NCBI GenBank assembly: GCA_040080835.1 | Contig: JBEBHP010000007.1 | Coordinates: forward strand, 62,001 to 126,000 | Origin: SZUA-430 sp040080835 | Lineage (GTDB): Bacteria > Pseudomonadota > Alphaproteobacteria > Micropepsales > Micropepsaceae | Direction of reading: 5' to 3' | Length of the DNA: 64,000 nucleotides | Part shown: positions 55,552-63,117 of the stretch, in pieces | Position numbering within the stretch: position 1 is the first letter of the stretch | Layout: each line of letters starts with the position of its first letter | Notes under the pieces: generated by a model | Told to the model about the DNA's origin: nothing | Databases searched by the model: none | What the model saw: the letters and a program-made list of their open reading frames with translations, nothing else | Translations under genes and position numbers: made by a program

Positions 55552-56517
55552 ATGAACGAACGGATCAAACAGATGACACGTGGCCTTCTCAGTGCCTTGA
55601 TAGTGGCTGCGGGCGCATCCATCGCAATTGCGCCAGCGAATGCCCAGCCGATCCCCTCCGGCAGCTACCAGCGCACCTGCGACAGCATTTCGGTCTATGA
55701 CACTACCCTGCGCGCAAGGTGCCAGACCTCCGACGGAGACAGGACCAACAGCCAGCTCGAGGATTTCGACGAGTGTGATGGCGACATCGGGAACAGCGAC
55801 GGTAATCTGACCTGCGCTCGTGACACCGGTCGCGATGACGACAACGATAGCGATAACCGCGATTATGATCGGCTGCCCCCAGGATCGTACCAGCAGTCTT
55901 GCCAACAGGAACGGGCTTCAGACGGCGATCTCACAGCCAATTGCGCTGACCGGAATGGCAGGCTGCACCAGTCACGGATGCAGAACTATGCGTCTTGTCG
56001 CGGTGACATCAGCAATGACAACGGCACCTTGCGTTGCTCCAACGAAGGCGGCGCCGACAGTGACGACGATGGTGACTTTGCCGTACCGGTTGGCACCTGG
56101 CGCGCAAGTTGCCGCGAACACCGCATGTCCAGAAACGTTCTGATCGCCGAATGTCGCAACCGGGCGGGTCGCTGGGCGGTGACTTCCGTAGACCTCACGA
56201 ATTGCAGGCAAGGCGTGTCAAACGAGAATGGACAACTGGTTTGTGTCCGCAGCTGGACACCGAGCTGGCGCGTGTCGCTTTACCTGAACAAGAATTATCG
56301 TGGCGCGGGCCGGACCTTCACGAACGACGTCCCCGACCTCGCCCGGTATGGCTTCGCCAACAGCGTTTCAAGTGCCTATGTGCGCTCGGGCGCGTGGCAG
56401 CTTTGTTCGCGGCCTTACTATACCGGCAGATGCGTCACACTGCGGTCTGCTGCGGCGCCAAATCTTGCACGACTGGGCATCAATGACAAAGTGCGCTCCC
56501 TCAGGCGCGTGCGATAG
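55552..56517 (+). CDS. Secreted protein with three CVNH domains and a beta/gamma-crystallin domain
   Basis: A 321-residue protein. The start is uncertain (55525, 55552 or 55573); none has a good ribosome site. After a signal peptide (LLSALIVAAGASIAIAPANA) come three cyanovirin-N-like units (each S-Y/W-x-x-S/T-C ... L-x-A-x-C ... C-x-G-x-I/V-x-N-x-x-G-x-L-x-C), the first two separated by an Asp-rich linker (DTGRDDDNDSDN). A C-terminal two-motif beta/gamma-crystallin domain follows (SLYLNKNYRGAGRTF, RPYYTGRCVTL). CVNH binds mannose-type glycans, and crystallin motifs can bind calcium. Together they suggest a stress-induced glycan-binding surface or periplasmic protein. Confidence 0.88.
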   Translation: MNERIKQMTRGLLSALIVAAGASIAIAPANAQPIPSGSYQRTCDSISVYDTTLRARCQTSDGDRTNSQLEDFDECDGDIGNSDGNLTCARDTGRDDDNDSDNRDYDRLPPGSYQQSCQQERASDGDLTANCADRNGRLHQSRMQNYASCRGDISNDNGTLRCSNEGGADSDDDGDFAVPVGTWRASCREHRMSRNVLIAECRNRAGRWAVTSVDLTNCRQGVSNENGQLVCVRSWTPSWRVSLYLNKNYRGAGRTFTNDVPDLARYGFANSVSSAYVRSGAWQLCSRPYYTGRCVTLRSAAAPNLARLGINDKVRSLRRVR

Positions 56518-56548
56518 GCCGCTGACCGGCGCCCATCAAAGACAGAAT

Positions 56549-56573
56549 GGAACCAATACCCAAACCATGGGTT
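56549..56573 (+). promoter_or_regulatory. Possible EcfG promoter inside an inverted repeat
   Basis: GGAAC (56549-56553), N16, GGTT (56570-56573); -10 differs in one base. The site lies in a 9-bp inverted repeat AATGGAACC / GGTTCCATT (56546-56578), which could also be a terminator for the gene before it. Confidence 0.45.
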
Positions 56574-56606
56574 CCATTCGGTACAAGACACAAAGGAAAA
56601 GACACC

Positions 56607-56927
56607 ATGCCCACGATCATCGAACGTCCCGTCATCGAACGACCCGTCAGCAGCAATGACGGCAGCACGGTCATACTTGCCGTTGCCGTCGGCGCCATCG
56701 TCGCAGTCGCGGTCGGCCTGTTTGCCTACAGCAATTTTGACCGCCAGCCAGCAGACACGAATTTGACAATCGAAACGCCACCAGCCGCGATGGCTCCCCA
56801 GGCGCCAACTGCACCAACAGCGCCTACAGCCCCGACGGCACCAACCGCTCCGCAGGCAGCTCCGGCCGACTCACCAGCCGTGCCCGCCGACCCTGCCGAG
56901 CCGGCCGACGCGCCACCGGCGCAGTAA
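56607..56927 (+). CDS. Membrane-anchored Ala/Pro/Thr-rich protein
   Basis: A 106-residue protein from ATG 56607 after AAAGGAAAAG. A short cytosolic segment with a doubled VIERPV motif precedes one membrane helix (VILAVAVGAIVAVAVGLFAY), then an exported low-complexity tail of repeated Ala-Pro-Thr triplets and Ala-Asp-Pro segments. The tail can span the periplasm in extended form, as in TonB-like or spacer proteins. No enzyme domain. Function unknown. Confidence 0.75.
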   Translation: MPTIIERPVIERPVSSNDGSTVILAVAVGAIVAVAVGLFAYSNFDRQPADTNLTIETPPAAMAPQAPTAPTAPTAPTAPTAPQAAPADSPAVPADPAEPADAPPAQ

Positions 56928-56965
56928 GGCCCTTGAACGCGGGCGGCGCAATACGCCGCCCGCGC

Positions 56966-58408
56966 TCAACCTGAGCGCAAAGCCTCGACCAGCGCCCGCG
57001 CCTCGTTGACCGCAAGATTGCGGATGCGCAGGCCGTGCGATTGCCCCCCTGCACTGTCGATGGTGACGGTCGCCAGATCAAGCCGCCGCTGCACAGGGCC
57101 GTGGCTCAGCGAGACCGACTGAATGTTGCCAAGTGGCAGCAGCCAGTGATCTTGGGCAAACCAGCCATGACGGACATGGAGCACAGCACCCTCGAGCCGC
57201 CAGCCATGCGGGTGAGCCCCGATCACCTGCACGGTCCCTAGCAACCCAACAAGCACCAACCCCCACCAGACAGGTGGTGAGATAAAACCCCCGGCCAGCA
57301 CGATGAGCGCCAGCGGCAGGGCCTCGATCTGCGCGTCGTACCATCGATGAACCGGTGCCACGGCCAAGAAACGCTCCGGCGCAATCCGCTCGAAGCCCCC
57401 GGCAATCGTCAGCACTCGCGCCGCCTCGCCTGCATTCGCTAAAGGGGCAAGCTCCTGCACGCCGCCTGACGAGGCGCCGCCCATGGTCTGCACATCCACC
57501 CGGCACAGACCATAAGGCCTCGTCAGCCAGTGGGCGGAGGTTCGGGCGGCTTGGATGCGGCGAAGCGGGATGGCAACCTCGCTACGCGTCAACAACCCGC
57601 GCACACGCCGCAGCGTTCGGCCCTCAAGCGACAGCGTAAAGCCATAGTTGCGCACGAACATCTGGATCACGCCCGCAACGGTTCCCAGTACCATGAAAAG
57701 TCCGAGAGCCAGCAGGATCGTGACCGGGCTGACCAAGCCCCATATCTCTTGGCTGTGGACGCCGATCCATTTTTCGACATCGTCCATCGACCAGGGCAGC
57801 AGATCCTTGAAATACTGCATCGTGCCGATAATGACCGCGAGCCAGATCACTGAGAAATTGAACAGTCCGGCCTGAAGGATGCGCAGGCTCGTCATCTTGA
57901 ACACCGGCCGCTCAGCGGCCTCCGCCTGTTGTAGGCCTGAAACCGCGATCCCCCGCCGCGCCCTGACTTCGTCGCGCAATGCCAGCGCGTCGGAAAGCGC
58001 AATCGAATCGAGCAGCCCCTCGTCACTCCCCGATGCGCCGGTTTCCAGCTTGACCTTGGCCAGACCAATAATCCGGGCGAGCGGTCCGCGTTCGATCTCA
58101 ACATCCTGCACCCGGTCCCACGGAATGCTGCGCCGGTTGCGCGAGAAGATGCCACTTTCGATATACATCTCGTCGGGCAGCAGCGAATAAGTGAAGCGCC
58201 ACCAGGCCCAAACCCGGAACGCAAGGACGACCGCCAGCAAACCACCGACGGCCAGCAGAAGCGTCGCAAGACCCTGAGCCCGCGCAATGGCGACCACGCC
58301 GACGATCGGTACCAGCATCTCCGGCAATTGCTTGATAAGGGTGACGAGAGGGATGACCGGGTGGAGCCGTCGGGGCCGGCCAGCACCGTTCATTCTCCGG
58401 CCGTTCAT
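56966..58408 (-). CDS. PH-domain membrane protein, YdbT-like
   Basis: A 480-residue protein with several membrane helix pairs and three bacterial PH-like (bPH_2, PF03703-type) segments, e.g. DEMYIESGIFSRNRRSIPWDRVQ and LRRVRGLLTRSEVAIPLRRI. YdbT proteins occur with YdbS as an envelope pair in many bacteria, with unclear role (linked to resistance to some bacteriocins in Bacillus). Its ATG overlaps the stop of the YdbS-like gene (ATGA). The gene looks GC-richer by eye than its neighbours. Confidence 0.88.
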   Translation of the reverse strand: MNGRRMNGAGRPRRLHPVIPLVTLIKQLPEMLVPIVGVVAIARAQGLATLLLAVGGLLAVVLAFRVWAWWRFTYSLLPDEMYIESGIFSRNRRSIPWDRVQDVEIERGPLARIIGLAKVKLETGASGSDEGLLDSIALSDALALRDEVRARRGIAVSGLQQAEAAERPVFKMTSLRILQAGLFNFSVIWLAVIIGTMQYFKDLLPWSMDDVEKWIGVHSQEIWGLVSPVTILLALGLFMVLGTVAGVIQMFVRNYGFTLSLEGRTLRRVRGLLTRSEVAIPLRRIQAARTSAHWLTRPYGLCRVDVQTMGGASSGGVQELAPLANAGEAARVLTIAGGFERIAPERFLAVAPVHRWYDAQIEALPLALIVLAGGFISPPVWWGLVLVGLLGTVQVIGAHPHGWRLEGAVLHVRHGWFAQDHWLLPLGNIQSVSLSHGPVQRRLDLATVTIDSAGGQSHGLRIRNLAVNEARALVEALRSG

Positions 58409-58887
58409 TCTCGATCCGCCCGGATATGCTTGCGAATCTCGTCGCGCAGTGCCTCAGCTGTCGCGCGCGAAAGACCGGGCAGTTGGATCTGGCTGTGCAG
58501 GGTGCCCGACGTACTCAGCACCAGCTGCCACACGCCGCACATACGCTCGATCGGTCCCTGCGCCACATCGATGTGCTGAACGCGATGAAACGCAACCGAC
58601 GTCTCGGTGTGCACGAAAACGCCATGGGCGACATGCAATTCGTCCTCTGTGTTCGCATAACCCCAGCGCCGGAACCGTCTCCCCGGAGTAATGAAAGCAT
58701 AGTAGAGCAGAAATAGAGCGGCCGGCACGGTCACCAACCCCAGCGGAGTCTTTGCCTTCAGGAACAGCCCCACGTCGAGACCGATGGCAATTGCGAACCC
58801 GACCACAGCGGTGATGGCTGCGTTGATCCGCATGGCCTTCAGCTGACCGGGTTCAAGCGGCATCCAGGTGATGGCGGGGGTGGTCAT
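58405..58887 (-). CDS. PH-domain membrane protein, YdbS-like
   Basis: A 160-residue protein with two membrane helices (AAITAVVGFAIAIGLDVGLFL, LGLVTVPAALFLLYYAFIT) and one bPH_2 domain (ELHVAHGVFVHTETSVAFHRVQHIDVAQGPIER...). It pairs with the YdbT-like gene by ATGA overlap. The domain order and lengths match the YdbS/YdbT couple. No EcfG box is seen upstream. Confidence 0.9.
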   Translation of the reverse strand: MTTPAITWMPLEPGQLKAMRINAAITAVVGFAIAIGLDVGLFLKAKTPLGLVTVPAALFLLYYAFITPGRRFRRWGYANTEDELHVAHGVFVHTETSVAFHRVQHIDVAQGPIERMCGVWQLVLSTSGTLHSQIQLPGLSRATAEALRDEIRKHIRADRE

Positions 58888-59443
58888 GGTGTAACCGTGC
58901 GCCAGGCGCTGTTGATCGTCCAGTTTTCCACCTTCATTTCCGGTTCCGCTTCATGAACACCACCCGCGCAAAGATGGTGCCCGGTCGCGCTTGGGCAAGC
59001 CAAGAGTACATCTCACTCACTTGCCTTGCAAATGTGAGTGTGTTCCCGAGAGCGGGCGAGAGCCTGTGGTCCCGGGAACCACTCCGATGCCCTTTTATTA
59101 TGGGGACATGTTATCGTGTCTCGGAGAGACCAGAAATCAAATCTGTACTGACCCCATTGCTTCCGAAATCGCTCCGCCAGCCTGCGTCGATTTGTTCCAC
59201 TTTTGTTCTGTACTTGCAGAAACCGATGAGCTATTTTCCTGTCAAAAACTGCACCGCAGGCGAGGCGTCGGATCACGAAGAAAGATCCAGCGCAGACGGC
59301 CACGGGTGACCAGGCAACCTTTGAACAATTTTGTCACCTTCGACGAGAAAAACGGCAGCTGAAAGCCAAAAACAGCGAGACAGCAAAGGTGACAGTGTCA
59401 CCTTCACCGGGGACTTTGTTTCACATATCTGAGGCTGGCCCCA
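58888..59443. other. Gene-free region with palindromes
   Basis: No credible gene lies in these 556 bp. A GGAAC at 58953 region has no CGTT partner. The stretch near 59130-59170 (CTGTACTGACCCCATTG-type words) and the palindrome at 59386-59404 are similar in style to REP/RAYT-associated remnants, but no transposase is present. Confidence 0.5.
59386..59404. repeat. Perfect 19-bp palindrome
   Basis: AAGGTGACA-G-TGTCACCTT is a perfect inverted repeat with a single central base, 40 bp beyond the stop of the nar operon. A second, partial copy of its half-site (TTGTCACCTT) lies at about 59332-59341. Could be a REP-type element or a protein-binding site. Confidence 0.6.
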
Positions 59444-60214
59444 TCACTGCACCAGAGGCGTCTCGGCCCGCCTCACATCAATGCCATCAATTTTGGCAGC
59501 AGCTGCCAGAAGCGAAATATATCCACTCACGGCGCGGGACCACGAGCCGGCGGTCAATTTCCGGGCGACATCCTGCTCGACATCCTCGAACGCAAACTGC
59601 CGTCCCGGAATGCGGCGATGGAGCAGAAGTACGTGGACACCATACTCCGTTTCCACCGGCACCGGACACAACTGGCCGTCTTCGAGAGCATGGATGAAGG
59701 TGTCGATCTCTGGCGCAGTCTCGCCAGCAGCTACTTGCCCCAGTCGCCCACCCTCACCAGATGAAGCACAACGGGACTCTGCACGCGCGATCTCGGTGAA
59801 CTGCCCCGGATGCAGCTTCAGTATTTCCAGGGTTTCACGCGCCCGGTTCATCGCCACCTGTCGAACTGCCGCGTCATCACGCGGCGCAAGAAACAGAATA
59901 TGGGATACCTCAAATAGATCCTGGCTCCGGAACAGAGCGGTGTTGTTGTTGAAGTACCTTCGGCATTCGTGAACATCCGGCTTTGGCACTTTCAGCTCTT
60001 GTGCCAGCAGAACCTGAATGGTCTTGTCTTCACTTGAGACGTCCCCGTCATCCCAGGACATCTCCAGTTCCGCTGCCCTCTGAAGCAGCAGTTCACGCAC
60101 GACAAGCGCTTCCGCAGCCTCGTTAAGAGCACCTTCGCGTGTTTCGGCAGGATGGTACTGCATCTCGGCAAGTATCGCGCTTTCGCCGATTTGAACCCCG
60201 TTGACGGAAATCAT
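59444..60214 (-). CDS. Parvulin-type peptidyl-prolyl isomerase of the nar operon
   Basis: A 256-residue protein whose ATG overlaps the narI stop (ATGA). N-terminal SurA/PpiC-like helical part (ALVVRELLLQRAAELEMSWDD), then the parvulin domain (FEVSHILFLAPRDD, FTEIARAESRCASSGEGGRLGQV, VETEYGVHVLLLHRR). No signal peptide, so cytosolic. Such NifM/PpiC-like genes are often the last gene of narGHJI in alpha- and betaproteobacteria and are thought to assist folding of the nitrate reductase; this role is not proven. Confidence 0.9.
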   Translation of the reverse strand: MISVNGVQIGESAILAEMQYHPAETREGALNEAAEALVVRELLLQRAAELEMSWDDGDVSSEDKTIQVLLAQELKVPKPDVHECRRYFNNNTALFRSQDLFEVSHILFLAPRDDAAVRQVAMNRARETLEILKLHPGQFTEIARAESRCASSGEGGRLGQVAAGETAPEIDTFIHALEDGQLCPVPVETEYGVHVLLLHRRIPGRQFAFEDVEQDVARKLTAGSWSRAVSGYISLLAAAAKIDGIDVRRAETPLVQ

Positions 60215-60927
60215 GGCACAGGTTTCCTCACGCCTGAAGACGGCCGCCGCGTTCGCACGATCTGATAGCCTCGTCGGCCGAGATACCAGACAGGGGCACT
60301 CCAGACGTGCACAAGCCGACTGAAGGGAAACACCATGAACATGATCAGCCCCATCACAATGTGCAGCTTGTAGGACAGCGACACATCAGTGACGAGCTCG
60401 GACGCTCCAGACCTGAAGGTCACGATCCGCTGAGCCCATTCCGACAGGACAAGCATGACCGAGCCGTCCATGTGCTGAAGGGAGAACGGGATCGTGAGAA
60501 GACCAAGTGAAAGCTGCACCCACAGCAGACAAAGGATGAAGATATCCATAGGCGCACTCGTGCCCCGGATCCGCGGATCAAAAAGGCGACGATGAAGCAG
60601 AATGGTCAGCCCGACAAAACAGACTGAACCAAAAATCCCTCCCGCCGCAACCGCAAGCAGTTGCTTCGCGGTGACCGATACGCCAAGGGACTCATAAACC
60701 GCATGCGGCGTCAAAAGCCCAATGAAGTGCCCCGCGAACAGCAGCAGAATGCCAACGTGAAACAGCACCGAACCAATCACGAGCTGCTTCTTGCGCAGCA
60801 ACTGGCTGGACCCCGAGCGCCACGAGTACTGCTCGCGATCAAAGCGAACCAGGCTACCGACAAAAAACACTGCAAGCGCAACGTACGGAAAAATGCCAAA
60901 GAGAAAATGATGCAGGTAGTCGAACAT
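60211..60927 (-). CDS. narI: Respiratory nitrate reductase gamma subunit NarI
   Basis: A 238-residue membrane protein with five helices. The heme b ligand His positions of NarI are present in LFHVGILLLFAGHFIG and YKLHIVMGLIMFMVFPFSRLVH. It takes electrons from quinol and passes them to NarH. The start lies 4 bp after the narJ stop. The length is standard. Confidence 0.96.
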   Translation of the reverse strand: MFDYLHHFLFGIFPYVALAVFFVGSLVRFDREQYSWRSGSSQLLRKKQLVIGSVLFHVGILLLFAGHFIGLLTPHAVYESLGVSVTAKQLLAVAAGGIFGSVCFVGLTILLHRRLFDPRIRGTSAPMDIFILCLLWVQLSLGLLTIPFSLQHMDGSVMLVLSEWAQRIVTFRSGASELVTDVSLSYKLHIVMGLIMFMVFPFSRLVHVWSAPVWYLGRRGYQIVRTRRPSSGVRKPVP

Positions 60928-60931
60928 ATCG

Positions 60932-61588
60932 CTATCCTCTCACTGTCGGCGCACAAGCCTTGGCCGCATCGCCTTCACCAAATGTTACAGGCGCCTCTTC
61001 CCAATCCCTGTCGAGCGCGTCGAAACTTTCCTCGTCGCCTGCCTCACCGCGCATGATCTCCGCAAGCAGAGTCCGATCAACTTCCCTCGACGCAAGACTC
61101 GTCAACGCAGCAAATACAGACGCGTATGGTGTCCCGCGCTTGGCAGCTCGTTGCTGCAGTGCCTCGATCACTGCTGCAGCATCAGACAAAATGGTCCGCG
61201 CCGTTCGCTCCGGCATCAGCGACAGAAACTCACAGAACATGGGCAGATAGTCCGGCAATTCCGAGTTCAAATGCGTAAAGCCATGAAACTTGTATAACGT
61301 CTGAAGGCGCACCATTGCCTGCCCGCGTTCTCCTGCCTCTCCGTAAAGATGCTCATAAAGATGCAGTGACATTGATCTCACGCGATCAAACAGCGAGACA
61401 TACTCGTCCTGGGCATCCATCAGGTCACGCCTGGCAAGATGCTCTAGCAGCCCATCAACCGCTACCAGTTTCGACTTTTCCAGCATCCCCTCGTCCTGCA
61501 GCACATGCCTTATGTCAGGCATTGCGTCGAGCAACTCGTCAGTCGGATAGGTCAACAGTGTTCCCAACGCGCGAAATGTCTTCATCAC
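60932..61588 (-). CDS. narJ: Nitrate reductase assembly chaperone NarJ
   Basis: A 218-residue all-helical chaperone with the family motif MSLHLYEHLYGEAGERGQAM and YLPMFCEFLS. It delivers the molybdenum cofactor to NarG and is not part of the final complex. Its ATG overlaps the narH stop (ATGA). Confidence 0.95.
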   Translation of the reverse strand: MMKTFRALGTLLTYPTDELLDAMPDIRHVLQDEGMLEKSKLVAVDGLLEHLARRDLMDAQDEYVSLFDRVRSMSLHLYEHLYGEAGERGQAMVRLQTLYKFHGFTHLNSELPDYLPMFCEFLSLMPERTARTILSDAAAVIEALQQRAAKRGTPYASVFAALTSLASREVDRTLLAEIMRGEAGDEESFDALDRDWEEAPVTFGEGDAAKACAPTVRG

Positions 61589-63108
61589 ATCGTCTCCGTC
61601 GGTGTGTGCTGGTGAAACTTTTTCATGCCGAAGAGAGATGGCTCGCTGGCGCCGTCAGAACAGTTGTTGCCAAACGAGAATCCGCACGACCCGCGCAGGT
61701 CATACGCATTCTCGGCATACTCCCGATGAGTCGACGGGATGACAAACCGGTCTTCATACGCAGCCAGCGCCATCGTTTTGTACATGTCGTCCATCTGGAC
61801 CCGCGACATGCCGACTTCACGCAGGACGGCGTTGTTCTCGTTGCGCTCAACATGGCGTGACCGCATGAATATCCGCATCGCAAACATTCGTCTTAGCGCA
61901 GCCTCCACTGGCTTGACATCACCGGCAGTCAACAGATTGGCGAGGTACCTCATCGGTATCCGCAGCTTTGACAGATCCGGAAGTGCGCCATCAAAGCCGA
62001 TGTGCTCGGATTCCACCGCAGACTGAATGGGCGAAAGCGGCGGCACGTACCAGACCATTGGCAAAGTGCGGTACTCCGGATGCAGCGGGAACGCCACCTT
62101 CCACTCCATCGCCATCTTGTAGACCGGGGACTTGCGCGCCGCTTCCAGCCACGCCTCGGGAATTCCTTCCGCGCGCGCAGCCTCGATAACCTTGGGATCG
62201 CTGGGGTCGAGGAAGATATCAAGCTGCGCCTGATAGAGGTCCTTCTCGTCGGGAACGCTTGCGGCCTTCTCGATGCGGTCAGCGTCGTAAAGCAGCACGC
62301 CAAGATACCGGATGCGCCCCACGCACGTCTCCGAGCACACGGTCGGCTGGCCAGCCTCAATGCGAGGATAGCAGAAAATGCATTTCTCGGATTTGCCGCT
62401 CACATAGTTGTAGTAGATTTTCTTGTAGGGACAGGCGCTGACACACATGCGCCAGCCCCTGCATTTGTCCTGATCGATCAGAACGATCCCGTCTTCCTCA
62501 CGTTTGTAGATCGCACCCGAGGGACAAGCCGCCACACAGGCCGGATTGAGGCAGTGCTCACACAGCCTCGGCAGGTACATCATGAAGGTTTTTTCAAACT
62601 GACCATAGATGTCTTTTTGAATACCTTCGAAATTGGCATCCTTGGAGCGGTGCTCGAACTCGCCACCAAGGATCTCTTCCCAGTTCGGCCCCCATTCGAT
62701 CTTTTCCATGCGCTTGCCGGTAATCAGCGACAATGGCCTCGCAACGGGAACAGTCTTGGATTCGCCCGCTGTTTGCAGGTGCTCATAGTCGAAAGTGAAT
62801 GGTTCATAATAGTCGTCAATCTCCGGCATGTCGGGATTGGCGAATATCTTCGCCAGGATACGAAACTTGCCACCCATGCGTGGCTCGATCTTGCCCCCAC
62901 CCTTGCGAACCCAGCCTCCCTTCCACTTCTTCTGGTTTTCCCAGTCCTTCGGATAGCCAATGCCTGGCTTGGTTTCGACATTGTTGAACCACGCGTACTG
63001 GACGCCGTCACGATTGGTCCAGACATTCTTGCAGGAGACCGAACACGTATGACACCCGATGCACTTGTCGAGGTTCAGCACCATTCCAATTTGTGCGCGA
63101 ACTTTCAT
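61585..63108 (-). CDS. narH: Respiratory nitrate reductase beta subunit NarH
   Basis: A 507-residue iron-sulfur protein starting at ATG 63108. Four Cys groups are visible: CIGCHTCSVSCKNVW, CEHCLNPACVAACPSGAIY, CRGWRMCVSACPYKK (with Trp in place of one Cys, as in the [3Fe-4S] cluster of NarH), and CIFCYPRIEAGQPTVCSETC. It carries electrons from NarI heme to NarG. Spacing to narG is 9 bp. Confidence 0.97.
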   Translation of the reverse strand: MKVRAQIGMVLNLDKCIGCHTCSVSCKNVWTNRDGVQYAWFNNVETKPGIGYPKDWENQKKWKGGWVRKGGGKIEPRMGGKFRILAKIFANPDMPEIDDYYEPFTFDYEHLQTAGESKTVPVARPLSLITGKRMEKIEWGPNWEEILGGEFEHRSKDANFEGIQKDIYGQFEKTFMMYLPRLCEHCLNPACVAACPSGAIYKREEDGIVLIDQDKCRGWRMCVSACPYKKIYYNYVSGKSEKCIFCYPRIEAGQPTVCSETCVGRIRYLGVLLYDADRIEKAASVPDEKDLYQAQLDIFLDPSDPKVIEAARAEGIPEAWLEAARKSPVYKMAMEWKVAFPLHPEYRTLPMVWYVPPLSPIQSAVESEHIGFDGALPDLSKLRIPMRYLANLLTAGDVKPVEAALRRMFAMRIFMRSRHVERNENNAVLREVGMSRVQMDDMYKTMALAAYEDRFVIPSTHREYAENAYDLRGSCGFSFGNNCSDGASEPSLFGMKKFHQHTPTETM

Positions 63109-63117
63109 GTGGCTCTC

